Origin: Coleofasciculus sp. FACHB-T130
GTDB taxonomy: Bacteria; Cyanobacteriota; Cyanobacteriia; Cyanobacteriales; FACHB-T130
Direction: 5' to 3'
Length of the DNA stretch: 64,000 bases
Assembly: GCF_014695375.1 (NCBI RefSeq)
Contig: NZ_JACJOG010000006.1
Location: 124,001 to 188,000 of the forward strand
Of this stretch, positions 49,012-57,873 are shown one piece after another. How positions within the stretch are numbered: the stretch's first letter is position 1; every line of letters starts with the position of its first letter. The notes under the pieces were generated by a model that worked only from the letters and a program-made list of their open reading frames with translations, did no database searches and had not been told where the DNA came from. The position numbers and the translations under genes are program-made.

Positions 49012-50232
49012 TTATTTGACAATGCAGATGCCACTAATTTCAACGGTGCATCGCGTCGGTTTCTTAGCCGTATCTAAGTTGCGGGTGGTGGGGTTATAGG
49101 TGTATTCCCCCGCCTTGAAAACGCGGTTGGGATTGGCGCAGTAAGTGTAGGTTTGACCCGCTTCGGTAAAGTTCACGACCACCAAAGAATTCTTTGCCGG
49201 AGGACAACTATCCAAAACCGTCAAGCCATACTCATTTCGCAGCAGTTGGCTTCTTTGATCGTTAGCTGTAGGTTGAGTCGGATTTTGGGAAGTCGTTGTT
49301 TTCGGCTTTAAGTCACCACTGCTAATGTCAAAGGTGTACGCTCCTGCTTTGACAAGGCGGTTAGGATTGGCGCAGTAATTGTACGTTTGACCGTATTCGG
49401 TAAACGTGACAACAACCAAAGAAGTTTTTACTTCTGGACAGGTATCCAGAACCCTCAACCCATACTCATTGAGCAGAGCTTGTTTCCGGGGGTCATTTTG
49501 AGCTGGGGTTTGAGCCGGTGGATTTTGGGCAACAGCACCCCCTGGCTTGATATCATTGCTGCTAACGTCGTAACGATATTCGCCTGCCTTGATATTGCGG
49601 TTAGGATTAGCGCAGTAGGTATAGTTTTGACCGTATTCGGGGAAGGTGACAACAACAACATTACTCCTTACCGCCGGACAATTTTCTAGGACTCTCAATC
49701 CATATTCATCTTCTAGAAATTTTTGTCGCGCATCTTTTTGACCCGCGGGAGTTTGAGCCGGTGGATTTTGGGAAGTTGTTGTCTGGCTAATCCCAGAAAT
49801 TGAAAGCGTGTATCTCCCCCTAGTGTTGTTCTTACCCAACACGCGAAGTTTATATTCTCCAGTCGTTGGCACTCGATACCTCACCAAACCCGATCGGTCA
49901 TCGTAGGCAACCTGCGCCCCACTCTGTGAGGAAACTAGAACTAGAATAGGCAAAAGAGTACTACCGTCTTCTACATCAACAGCGGCAACGATTGCATCAC
50001 CTTGCTTAGCATTAATCAGGAATTCCTCACCATAGGCTTTCTGGACAGGAGTACCCCTTAGAGATTGGTTTTTAAAGGTGAAGGTGGGAGAGTTAGTACG
50101 GATGAACCCGTTAACGTTTTCACCATTTTTTAGTGCGGTTGCTGCTCCAGCGATATCGGAGATCCCCGTAAACATCATCCCGGCGATCGCGACACTTGCC
50201 GCAACCCTATTAATAAACTTACGACCCATCAT
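49012..50232 (-). CDS. Secreted protein with PPC-like domain and three Cys-pair repeats
   Basis: 406 residues; the ATG may be 50232 or the adjacent 50229. A Sec signal peptide is clear (RKFINRVAASVAIAGMMFTG...ISDIAGA, cleavage near residue 30). Residues about 35-150 resemble a bacterial pre-peptidase C-terminal domain (AVDVEDGSTLLPILVLV, YRVPTTGEYKLRVLGKNN). Three repeats of about 78 residues follow, separated by PAQTP linkers. Each carries NEYGLRVLDTCP...VVVTFTEYGQTYNYCANPNR...KAGEY in variant form, with two Cys 26-27 residues apart that may form a disulfide. I do not recognise the repeat family. Likely extracellular or periplasmic binding protein; role unknown. Confidence 0.8.
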   Translation of the reverse strand: MMGRKFINRVAASVAIAGMMFTGISDIAGAATALKNGENVNGFIRTNSPTFTFKNQSLRGTPVQKAYGEEFLINAKQGDAIVAAVDVEDGSTLLPILVLVSSQSGAQVAYDDRSGLVRYRVPTTGEYKLRVLGKNNTRGRYTLSISGISQTTTSQNPPAQTPAGQKDARQKFLEDEYGLRVLENCPAVRSNVVVVTFPEYGQNYTYCANPNRNIKAGEYRYDVSSNDIKPGGAVAQNPPAQTPAQNDPRKQALLNEYGLRVLDTCPEVKTSLVVVTFTEYGQTYNYCANPNRLVKAGAYTFDISSGDLKPKTTTSQNPTQPTANDQRSQLLRNEYGLTVLDSCPPAKNSLVVVNFTEAGQTYTYCANPNRVFKAGEYTYNPTTRNLDTAKKPTRCTVEISGICIVK

Positions 50233-50381
50233 GGTAGACCCGCTTTCCTATAAACAAGAACTGCTTCCTTCTGTTTGGACAGATGATATCCATCCATAGT
50301 TCCCAGAGTCCAGGCACCTCAAACTTGTAAAGCCGGTTTGAAATGCCTGTTCAACTGATGCAATCTAGAAGCACCTAAGTA

Positions 50382-51326
50382 TTATTGCTCGGTAGAGGAA
50401 AAACTCAAACTGCCGCGATCTGCATCTAACTGAGCGGGGATTCCCAAGGGTAAAGCTGCATTAGGACCATCGTGACCAAAGGGGAGATCGGAGACAATGG
50501 GAATGCCAAGATTCCCCAAGCGATCGCGCAATACTTCTTCCACCGTCAAGCTAGAAATGTTCGGCGGAGCTTCGCAGCGGCTAAAGCGCCCCAACGCAAT
50601 CCCTTTGACTTCCCGAAAAGCCCCTGTCATCCGCCACTGCGTTAACATTCGGTCAATGCGGTAGGGAGCCTCAGTCACATCTTCCAAGGCGAGAATGACG
50701 CCCGCTAGCTGGGGCTGTACGGGCGTGTTCAGAAAATGCGTGGCTACAGTCAGATTACCCGGTATTAAGATGCCGCTGACCTTACCGCCGCCCCAGCCGA
50801 CTCCTTTTAAGGGTTCTAGGGGGCGACCTTCTACGCAATCGAACAGCCGCTGAATCGACCACTCTGGCTCTGCGGCAAGGGTAGTTAGCAACGGGCCATG
50901 AACCCCTGCAATGCCAACTTTACCGAGGCTCCACAGCAAGCCAGTGGCATCAGAAAAGCCGATCAGCCATTTGGGAGTGCTGCGTAAAAAATCTCCGATT
51001 TTCTTTTTCTGTTCCGCACCCTGCCAAGACCAATCTTCTAGTAAGCGGGCGCTACCATAACCGCCTCTGGCACAGAGAATGCCTTTACATTCAGGGTTTT
51101 TCCAAGCGTCTGCGAGGTGTTGGCGGCGGCTGTCATCGCGACCAGCAAGGTAGCCCCACCGTTCCTCTACGCCGCTGCTAATTTCGACTCGGTAGCCGCG
51201 CGATCGCCATATTTCCACACCTTTGTGGAACGCTTCCTGTTCTCGCAAGGCACCGCTGGGAGCAATGACTCGCAGCAAGTCGCCAGTTTGTAAAGGCGGG
51301 GGTAGTTGGTACGCGGAAAAATCCAA
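50382..51326 (-). CDS. LD-carboxypeptidase (peptidase family S66)
   Basis: 314 residues, ATG at 51326. Family S66 removes the terminal D-Ala from muramoyl tetrapeptides during peptidoglycan recycling. The opening GDLLRVIAPSGALREQEAF and the nucleophile loop ARGGYGSARLLED (S92) are typical. The Glu in LALEDVTEAPYRIDRML and the His in SDLPFGHDGPNAALPLG complete the Ser-Glu-His triad. No signal peptide, so cytoplasmic. It starts 19 bp after the upstream glycosyltransferase gene, so the two are probably in one operon. Confidence 0.92.
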   Translation of the reverse strand: MDFSAYQLPPPLQTGDLLRVIAPSGALREQEAFHKGVEIWRSRGYRVEISSGVEERWGYLAGRDDSRRQHLADAWKNPECKGILCARGGYGSARLLEDWSWQGAEQKKKIGDFLRSTPKWLIGFSDATGLLWSLGKVGIAGVHGPLLTTLAAEPEWSIQRLFDCVEGRPLEPLKGVGWGGGKVSGILIPGNLTVATHFLNTPVQPQLAGVILALEDVTEAPYRIDRMLTQWRMTGAFREVKGIALGRFSRCEAPPNISSLTVEEVLRDRLGNLGIPIVSDLPFGHDGPNAALPLGIPAQLDADRGSLSFSSTEQ

Positions 51327-51345
51327 AATTCTTCTGGTTTAAGTT

Positions 51346-52425
51346 TTAATTTTGCAAGATATCCCGAAACCATTCTTCCATGCGATCGCCCAGTGCTTCC
51401 AGGGAATATTCCGCTTCGGCTTGTTGGCGGCAAGTATAGCGGTCAAGTTGATCGATGCGTCCAATTGCCTCAACCAACCCCGCCACGCTATCCGGCTCCA
51501 CCAAAAAGCCCGTCTTCCCATCCTGAATAATTTCAGTCGGGCCACCTCTGGAATAAGAAATGACGGGCACCCCACACGCAAGCGCCTCAATCACCACATT
51601 GCCAAACGCTTCCACCCAGCGAGGCGTCATCAATAACGCTCGACAATTGCCTAGATGCTGTTGCAGTTCGGATGTGGAGAAAAATCCCGCATATTCTACA
51701 GGAGCATCGGGGTAATCTTGACAAATCTGCTTCCAATATGCTTCATCTTGCATTTTGCCAAGGATTTTTAGGGGAATGCCGGTGATTTTGGCAGCGGCAA
51801 CGGCATCCTCTAGACCTTTTTCTGGAGCAATCCGACCCACCCAAGCCAAGGCGGCGGAAGGTTCTGAGCAAAATTGATAAAGCGATAAATCCAGACCACT
51901 TCCCAGAATCCGATACTGCGACGGACTGGGAAACGTTTCTGCCTGTGTCAATGTGTAGACGCCAACCGTACCGGGAAACTGAACGGCAATCTGTTCCACA
52001 ATGCGATCCATCGCTGCCGAGAGAGAACCCATACTCACGAAATGGGCGATCGCTCGATTAAAAAATGGCGTTAGATAGAACGGTAGCCAATCATAGGCAA
52101 TGTTGAAAATCAGATCGTAGTCAGCTTGGACTTGCCGCGCATAATCCCACATATTGCCCAGCACAGAATTCTCCGGCATGACAATCGGGGCACTCCGTCC
52201 TTGCGTCTGAGCCGTTGTCTGAAGTTTTCCAGCAATTTCGACAATTGGAATATCTCCCAGCACAGAGCCTTGGGGAGCCACAATTTTTAGGGTATGTCCC
52301 CGCCGGAGCAGCTCTTGGGCAACGTTGAGCAGGGTTAGTTCTACGCCACCCCCCAACCCTGTGCCGAGAGCGCCCACCGAGGTTGAGAGCAACAACAGTT
52401 TCAATGGACGATGCAAGATGGACAA
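51346..52425 (-). CDS. GT4-type glycosyltransferase
   Basis: 359 residues from a TTG at 52425; the next TTG, three codons in, is an alternative and there is no suitable ATG. GT-B fold: N-terminal LLLLSTSVGALGTGLGGGVELTLLNVAQEL, C-terminal nucleotide-sugar domain WVGRIAPEKGLEDAVAAA and TPRWVEAFGNVVIEALACGVPVI with the EX7E-type motif, then GKTGFLVEP. The opening resembles cyanobacterial UDP-glucose:tetrahydrobiopterin glucosyltransferases (VSTPVG...GGGVELT), so a pteridine acceptor is possible but not shown. Middle gene of a three-gene minus-strand group. No SD is evident. Confidence 0.85.
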   Translation of the reverse strand: MSILHRPLKLLLLSTSVGALGTGLGGGVELTLLNVAQELLRRGHTLKIVAPQGSVLGDIPIVEIAGKLQTTAQTQGRSAPIVMPENSVLGNMWDYARQVQADYDLIFNIAYDWLPFYLTPFFNRAIAHFVSMGSLSAAMDRIVEQIAVQFPGTVGVYTLTQAETFPSPSQYRILGSGLDLSLYQFCSEPSAALAWVGRIAPEKGLEDAVAAAKITGIPLKILGKMQDEAYWKQICQDYPDAPVEYAGFFSTSELQQHLGNCRALLMTPRWVEAFGNVVIEALACGVPVISYSRGGPTEIIQDGKTGFLVEPDSVAGLVEAIGRIDQLDRYTCRQQAEAEYSLEALGDRMEEWFRDILQN

Positions 52426-52479
52426 CTTTTGGACTCTAAACGATAAACAATAAATTCAAACTCTTGTAAAGACGCTGAT

Positions 52480-53790
52480 TTAGCGGTTTTCTGATTCCTC
52501 TGACGGATGATTAGAAGAATTTTGGGAATTTGGCAAAGCGGGCAAATTATTATCCGTACCAGGATTCAAGCGAAGCCGATTTAACTGCCCTATCGCCCAC
52601 CGCGCTGTTTCCTGAACCTCGGAATCCCGATCTTCAGCAGCGTGACGCAATAAATTGCTGACTTGACCGATCGTGTCATAAATTCTTGTCAAATCCCGAA
52701 TTGCATTTTTGCGAACATCAGGGTTTTCATCTTGCAACGAGATCGCGAGTGCCCGGTTCATCGGTTTGAGGGTGCGGGTGCCAATTTGCGACAGCGCCTC
52801 TAAGATTAAGCCGCGCTGCTGAGAATCCGAGTCGATCATCAAATCCACCAAGGGCTGAATTGCTCTGGAGTCACCGCATTGTGCCAGTTCCCAGATCGCC
52901 TTGCGTCGTTTTGTCGGATCGGCTCCCTGTAAATCTTTAATTAATTCATTAACAATGTCAATTTTGGGGAGGCGAGTGGTTTCTCCCACCGATGCCTCGT
53001 TGCTTCGCAGCCGTGCTAATGGCTTCGCTTCGCTAACTGCTTCTGTTGGCTTTTGTGCGGTTGTTCTCCCGTCTAAATTGCTTTTTTCTAAATTGCTTGT
53101 TTCTGAAAGGGTCAAAGCAGAGGCATGATAGCCGTTATTGCCATTGTCATTTTCTATCGGGTGAGAATGGATATCTGCGGGATGATTGGCATCTTTAGGG
53201 TCTTCGTAGCGGCTTTCATCCGATTCCTCAGCTCCAGACTCCGGCTCTTCCTCTCTGTTGAGGTTGCCTAACCATTTCAGCAAGAAGTAAACTCCTAATC
53301 CGACCCCAGCTGATGCTGCTGCTAAACCTAATAACCACCAGAGGCGATTCCCTTCAGAACTCGGTTTAGCCGCCTTGGGTTTTGGGGTGGGAGCCGGTGA
53401 AGATTTTGCGGCTTCGGCTGCCTGAAGGCGCTCTTGAGTCGTGGAACCAGCAACTCCGTCAGGCATTAACCCGACAGATGTTTGAAATTTAGAGATAGCA
53501 ACTGCTGTCGTTCGGCCATAAACGCCATCTACTGGCCCATTGTAGTGTCCCAAACGCTTTAGTGACTTTTGCAGTTCTGCGACTTCAAAGCCTTGAGAGC
53601 CTACTTGAAGGATAGGCAAATCGTTTTTAGGGTTTGGGGAACTCGCCTGAGCCAGTTCTAGGGAGACGGGTAAACTGGGGGGGGAAGTGGCGATCGCTGA
53701 CGGCAATCCTGTGGAATTCTCACCCGAACTGGGGATAAAGCCCAGACAGATAATCCAGGTAACTAGAAGCCATGTGGAGCGGTAGAACAT
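52480..53790 (-). CDS. Peptidoglycan-binding / HEAT-repeat membrane protein
   Basis: 436 residues from the ATG at 53790 (MFYRSTWLLVTWIICLGF); a TTG at 53829 would add 13. N-terminal signal peptide or anchor, then a PG_binding_1 domain at about 58-120 (LQVGSQGFEVAELQKSLKRL, DGVYGRTTAVAISKFQ). A membrane segment at about 150-172 (LWWLLGLAAASAGVGLGVYF) is followed by an acidic linker and HEAT-like repeats at about 275-405 (DPTKRRKAIWELAQCGDSRA, RDSEVQETARWAIGQL). It would span the membrane with the peptidoglycan-binding domain outside and the HEAT domain in the cytoplasm. It precedes the glycosyltransferase and LD-carboxypeptidase genes by 54 bp, which supports a cell-wall role. Confidence 0.85.
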   Translation of the reverse strand: MFYRSTWLLVTWIICLGFIPSSGENSTGLPSAIATSPPSLPVSLELAQASSPNPKNDLPILQVGSQGFEVAELQKSLKRLGHYNGPVDGVYGRTTAVAISKFQTSVGLMPDGVAGSTTQERLQAAEAAKSSPAPTPKPKAAKPSSEGNRLWWLLGLAAASAGVGLGVYFLLKWLGNLNREEEPESGAEESDESRYEDPKDANHPADIHSHPIENDNGNNGYHASALTLSETSNLEKSNLDGRTTAQKPTEAVSEAKPLARLRSNEASVGETTRLPKIDIVNELIKDLQGADPTKRRKAIWELAQCGDSRAIQPLVDLMIDSDSQQRGLILEALSQIGTRTLKPMNRALAISLQDENPDVRKNAIRDLTRIYDTIGQVSNLLRHAAEDRDSEVQETARWAIGQLNRLRLNPGTDNNLPALPNSQNSSNHPSEESENR

Positions 53791-54028
53791 AGTTTTGGGA
53801 AACCTGTCTAAGTGAATACAACCAGACAAGATCCTTTGCTGATAATTTTCTGCTTAGCTTCTAGTACCAGCATGAAGTTATTCGTTCTAAATAGTTAGCG
53901 AGCAATTCATCCCTATGTTTTGGGCGAGCGGCTCTGGGAGCAAGTGTGAATATTGGGCTGATCATAACAGAAAGTTTCAACTCGCTCTCAAATCTTAACG
54001 GCTAACTTGTCTGTCATCCTATTCATTT

Positions 54029-55150
54029 CTACCGATTTTGCCAAATCTCGGTTTCGGATTCTTTCGCTTGTATTGGCAGTGATTGATAGGGTAATGGCTC
54101 GGATGGCTCTAAGAGAGAAATTTGCTCGGTTTTGCTTTCTTCTTGTGTCACCCTGGTTTCAACTGATGTAGAGGGTTGCCCGAAGCGAAGGCTTTGCAAT
54201 CGTACCTGTTCGGCTATCTTCTCGCGCTGATTAATTAGATAGATACTGACAAGGGTTAGACTCACTCCCAGCCATTGAAGCGGGCTGAGAACTTCAGCTA
54301 AAAGCAGATTGCCAAACACGAGAGCAAACACGGGTGTCAAAAAGGTGAGGGAACTAAGACTGGTAAGATTGCCGCTAGAGGCAAAGTAGAAGAATAAACC
54401 ATAGGCGATCGCGCTCCCAAATACGGCTGCGTAGCTCAATGCTATCCAGCCAGACGTATTTAGATGCACCCACTGGTCAGATTCCCACACTTGGGAGAGT
54501 GCAAACAAAGGCAATCCGCCCAAAATCATGTGCCAGCCAGTCGCCACCACCGGATCGGCATACTGGCAAACGAAACGAATCAGCACTGTTCCGACAGCCA
54601 TCGATAGCGCCGCCAGCAGCATCAGCCATTCCCCGCTCTCAAACAAGTGCGTGAAGCTAAACGAGCCAGCGATCGCGTTGCCGTGGAAAAGATTGATAAT
54701 CCAATCATCCGGCAAGCCAATCAAACTAATCCCCAGCACTCCCAATGCCAACCCCAGCCAGCCCCACAGCCCGATGGTTTCTCCAAACAACCAACAGGAC
54801 AGCAAAGCCACTGCCAGGGGTTGAGAGTCAATCATCACCGAACCCAACCCGGCACCCGTTCGCACTAATCCAAAGGCTAAAAAGCCTTGAAACAAAGCGC
54901 CATCAACCAAAGCAAACAAACTAATCCACAGCCACGCCCGAATGCCTTTCGGTTGAGGTTTCCCCATCAAAAAGGCAGCAACTAATACCAATACCCCAGC
55001 AGGCACCAACCGGACACCAGCCATAAACAGGGGTGTCGTGTTTGGGATAACACCCTTCATTGCCACCATCGCCGTTCCCCACAAGAAAAAGGGGGCAATC
55101 AGCAGCAAGGGTGCCAACGGAATTTTGGATTCTGTGAGTTTTAGCTGCAT
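54029..55150 (-). CDS. EamA/DMT-superfamily transporter
   Basis: 373 residues from the ATG at 55150 (MQLKLTESKIPLAPLLL); a longer frame to 55192 adds 14. Ten membrane helices in two EamA halves (IAPFFLWGTAMVAMKG, AGVLVLVAAFLMG ... LMLLAALSMAVGTVLIRF, AVFGSAIAYGLFFYF, LAEVLSPLQWLGVSLTLVSI). A 60-residue hydrophilic C-terminal tail is longer than usual. Metabolite export is typical of the family; the substrate is unknown. Divergent from sppA across about 430 bp. Confidence 0.88.
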   Translation of the reverse strand: MQLKLTESKIPLAPLLLIAPFFLWGTAMVAMKGVIPNTTPLFMAGVRLVPAGVLVLVAAFLMGKPQPKGIRAWLWISLFALVDGALFQGFLAFGLVRTGAGLGSVMIDSQPLAVALLSCWLFGETIGLWGWLGLALGVLGISLIGLPDDWIINLFHGNAIAGSFSFTHLFESGEWLMLLAALSMAVGTVLIRFVCQYADPVVATGWHMILGGLPLFALSQVWESDQWVHLNTSGWIALSYAAVFGSAIAYGLFFYFASSGNLTSLSSLTFLTPVFALVFGNLLLAEVLSPLQWLGVSLTLVSIYLINQREKIAEQVRLQSLRFGQPSTSVETRVTQEESKTEQISLLEPSEPLPYQSLPIQAKESETEIWQNR

Positions 55151-55582
55151 AAAAGTTTTTTGTGGGCGTACATGATAGAGCCAAGCCAGCACTCTTGAAG
55201 CAGGTCATAACGAGCTGCCCTTCCAGAAGTCGCAACCGGATTTATCAAAAATTTTTCCAGTTTCTTGCTCTTTTTCTGGCTGGTTGCGCGTTTATTTACT
55301 TAATTGTACTTAATATGTAGTTCTGTTAAGGCGCTTTAGCAAATTGTTGGGATGCCGACAAAAGGGTAAGTTTTTACTTGTAAGTACCTGTTAAATTCGG
55401 GGAGCTAGGGAAAACCTTTTTTCTGATAAGCTTTCAGGCTTCACCCGCAAGCCAACGAAACCGATGCAGATCGTGCAAACTAGAGAAAGAGCCAGCATTA
55501 CTAGGGAAACATTTACTGTTTTGCAGGATTTGCTTCCTTCTCTAATTCGCTCATTCATTCACGATTCATCGCTTGCCTGCTC
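55151..55582. other. Divergent intergenic region, no gene seen
   Basis: 432 bp between the EamA transporter and sppA. It must hold both promoters. I see no hairpin, repeat or RNA gene that stands out. Confidence 0.5.
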
Positions 55583-56404
55583 ATGATCTGGCCTTTTCAG
55601 CCTAAGTTTCGTAAACAAATTGCTCGGATTGAAGTGACTGGTGCGATTGGCAGTACTACCCGAAAACAAGTTCTAGAAAGCCTGAAAACGGTTGAAGAAC
55701 GAAAGTTTCCAGCATTACTGCTACGCATTGATAGTCCTGGTGGTACGGTCGGGGATTCGCAAGAAATCTATGAAGCCCTGACTCGCCTGCAAAAAAAGGT
55801 GAAAATTGTTGCCAGCTTTGGCAATATCTCCGCATCTGGAGGAGTCTATATCGGGATGGGAGCCGAACACATTGTTTCCAACCCAGGCACAATTACCGGC
55901 AGTATCGGTGTAATTCTCCGGGGAAACAACCTGGAGCGCTTGCTAGAAAAGATTGGCGTTTCTTTCAAGGTGATCAAATCGGGTCCTTATAAAGATATTC
56001 TGGCTTTTGACCGGGAACTCACCGAGCCGGAAAAGAATATTCTCCAAGACCTGATTGACGTCAGTTATCAGCAATTTGTGCAAACGGTTGCTGAGGCTCG
56101 GAAGCTGACAACCGAAACCGTTAAAAGTTTTGCAGATGGTCGCATTTTCACAGGTCAACAAGCGTTAGAACTGGGAATTGTTGACCGGCTCGGCACTGAG
56201 GAAGATGCCCGCCGTTGGGCTGCGGAACTGGTCGGTCTCGATCCCGAAAAAACGAAGTGTTACACCCTGGAAGAACGCAAACCTTTCTGGAATCGTGTGG
56301 TATCGAGCAGAGTTCAGGGGGCATCTAGTCTATCAGCTGGGATAGACTGGTTAGAATTTGAACTTTCTACCAGTGGTCAGCCGTTGTGGCTTTACCGACC
56401 CTAG
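55583..56404 (+). CDS. sppA: Signal peptide peptidase SppA
   Basis: 273 residues, ATG at 55583; the short, single-domain form. SppA degrades cleaved signal peptides. It has the S49 core: LLLRIDSPGGTVGDSQEIYE, FGNISASGGVYIGMG with the nucleophile S85, IVSNPGTITGSIGVI, and the general base K137 in IKSGPYKDIL. GRIFTGQQALELGIVDRLGT follows. There is no clear membrane helix at the N-terminus, so it is probably soluble or peripherally attached. It may share a transcript with aroH, which begins 89 bp later. Confidence 0.93.
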   Translation: MIWPFQPKFRKQIARIEVTGAIGSTTRKQVLESLKTVEERKFPALLLRIDSPGGTVGDSQEIYEALTRLQKKVKIVASFGNISASGGVYIGMGAEHIVSNPGTITGSIGVILRGNNLERLLEKIGVSFKVIKSGPYKDILAFDRELTEPEKNILQDLIDVSYQQFVQTVAEARKLTTETVKSFADGRIFTGQQALELGIVDRLGTEEDARRWAAELVGLDPEKTKCYTLEERKPFWNRVVSSRVQGASSLSAGIDWLEFELSTSGQPLWLYRP

Positions 56405-56411
56405 TCTGAAG

Positions 56412-56457
56412 TTTAGATTTTAGATGATTTAGATGATTCTGAAATCCAAAATCTAAA
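56412..56457 (+). repeat. AT-rich hairpin between sppA and aroH
   Basis: TTTAGATTTTAGAT (56412-56425) pairs with ATCCAAAATCTAAA (56444-56457), with one wobble. This TTTAGATTTT motif is a common cyanobacterial spacer repeat. Confidence 0.5.
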
Positions 56458-56480
56458 ATTCAAAATCTCAATTATAAAAT

Positions 56481-56485
56481 GGAGG
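56481..56485 (+). promoter_or_regulatory. Shine-Dalgarno site that decides the aroH start
   Basis: GGAGG, 8 nt before the GTG at 56494. It overlaps the ATG at 56479, which would lack any ribosome site. Confidence 0.65.
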
Positions 56486-56493
56486 ATGCTTGC

Positions 56494-56913
56494 GTGGAGT
56501 GGCGAGTTCGAGCGATTCGCGGGGCAACAACTGCCTCACAAAACACGGCTGAGGCAATTCGAGAAGTGGTAGCGGAACTACTCGATGAATTAGAAGTACA
56601 CAATCAACTACATCCCGATCTAATTATTAGTGCCACGTTCTCGGTGACGCGGGATCTGGATGCGATCTTTCCCGCTGCGATCGCTCGCTCTCGTCCCCAC
56701 TGGGACAATGTTCCTCTGCTCGATGTCCAGCAAATGCACGTGGAGGGAGGGCTGGAGCGTTGCATCCGCTTCTTAATTCACGTCAATTTGCCAGCTTCCC
56801 ATCCACCGATTTACCATCCTTATCTGCGGGGAGCTAAAAGCCTAAGACCGGATTGGAGTTTGTCTCAGGTTAGCTTATCCTCGCAGTCAACGATTCAGTC
56901 GTTTCATCGCTGA
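56494..56913 (+). CDS. aroH: Chorismate mutase, AroH class
   Basis: 139 residues from the GTG at 56494 (VEWRVRAIRGATTASQNT). This start is chosen because AroH proteins begin with this block and GGAGG lies at the right distance; the ATG at 56479 would add 5 residues. AroH rearranges chorismate to prephenate for Phe and Tyr synthesis. Active-site residues visible: R in RVRAIRGATT, SATFSVTRDLDAIFPAA, LDVQQMHVEGGLERCIRFLI and the C-terminal YLRGAKSLRPD. Family length is about 120-140. It follows sppA and converges with crtR. Confidence 0.93.
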   Translation: MEWRVRAIRGATTASQNTAEAIREVVAELLDELEVHNQLHPDLIISATFSVTRDLDAIFPAAIARSRPHWDNVPLLDVQQMHVEGGLERCIRFLIHVNLPASHPPIYHPYLRGAKSLRPDWSLSQVSLSSQSTIQSFHR

Positions 56914-56920
56914 GGTTTTT

Positions 56921-56966
56921 TGTCATTAGTGATTCGTCCCCAGTCATTGACGAATCACTAATGACA
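56921..56966. terminator. Perfect 18-bp palindrome between aroH and crtR
   Basis: TGTCATTAGTGATTCGTC (56921-56938) and GACGAATCACTAATGACA (56949-56966) form a perfect stem with a 10-nt loop, preceded by TTTTTT and followed by TTTA. It sits in the 57-bp gap between convergent genes and can terminate both. Its arms resemble the TGACTAA repeat near 47671. Confidence 0.7.
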
Positions 56967-56970
56967 TTTA

Positions 56971-57873
56971 TTAGCTATTTTCTAGGTTTTTAGGTGATTT
57001 GTTGTGAAAATGGATGCCTAAAAAAACGTCATATAAAAAGCTCCAGAAATTTTTTCCTTGCCAGATTCCCAGAGTTTGATAACAGCCTTTTTCATCTAAA
57101 AGGGGCTTGGTGGCGTAATAAGCATTTTGGTAGTGATACCAGGGGATGGAAGGCCACAAATGATGAATGAGGTGGTAATTTTGCCCCATGATCAGCAAAT
57201 TGAGGATGGGGTTGGGGTAAACTCTGGCATTTTTCCAGCGATCGCGTTCTTGATGAGGGCGATGCGGCAGATAATCAAAAAACAATCCCAGCGCCAATCC
57301 TACCAGGGCAGACGGGATAAACCAAAAATTGAGAATGTAGCCTAAGAAGTGGTACTGAATTGAAATATAGAAAATCGTCCCGACAAATAAGCGGCTCAAG
57401 AACCATTCCAAAAGTTCATATTTTCGCCACAGCTGCCGTTTAAAGAAAAATACTTCGTGGTATAAAAACCGCACCGGAATTAACCACAGGGGTCCGCCAG
57501 TAGAAACGTAATGATCTGGATCGTTTTCCGGGTCATTTACATGGGCATGATGCTGCAAATGAACCCTAGTAAATACTGGGAAGGCAAAGACTAACATCAG
57601 CGCACTGCCATGTCCCAGGATGGCATTGATGACTCGGTTACGATGGGCAGAATTATGACAAGCATCATGAATCACCGTTCCACAAATGTGCAAGGCGATC
57701 GTGTTTGTGATAAAGCAACACCAGTGAGGCCACTCCCAGAGCCAATAACCAAAGTTTGATAGCACAACCATCGCTACGGCGGCTAGAAACATGAGTAGCG
57801 TTGGGCTTAGGGACGCAGGCGGTTCCAGGAAATGTCTGGGAACTGTCAGCGGCTTTTGTGCCTCCAACAACAT
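56971..57873 (-). CDS. crtR: Beta-carotene hydroxylase
   Basis: 300 residues, ATG at 57873. A membrane di-iron desaturase-type hydroxylase that adds 3-OH groups to beta-ionone rings to make zeaxanthin and related xanthophylls. The His clusters are HDACHNSAH (H69, H73, H77), HLQHHAH (H105-H111) and YHLIHHLWP (about 228-233). Long stretches (RVINAILGHGSALMLVFAFP, STGGPLWLIPVRFLYHE) match cyanobacterial CrtR. The usual HDASH is HDACH here. About four membrane helices. Plant and bacterial CrtZ are a different family. Confidence 0.93.
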   Translation of the reverse strand: MLLEAQKPLTVPRHFLEPPASLSPTLLMFLAAVAMVVLSNFGYWLWEWPHWCCFITNTIALHICGTVIHDACHNSAHRNRVINAILGHGSALMLVFAFPVFTRVHLQHHAHVNDPENDPDHYVSTGGPLWLIPVRFLYHEVFFFKRQLWRKYELLEWFLSRLFVGTIFYISIQYHFLGYILNFWFIPSALVGLALGLFFDYLPHRPHQERDRWKNARVYPNPILNLLIMGQNYHLIHHLWPSIPWYHYQNAYYATKPLLDEKGCYQTLGIWQGKNFWSFLYDVFLGIHFHNKSPKNLENS

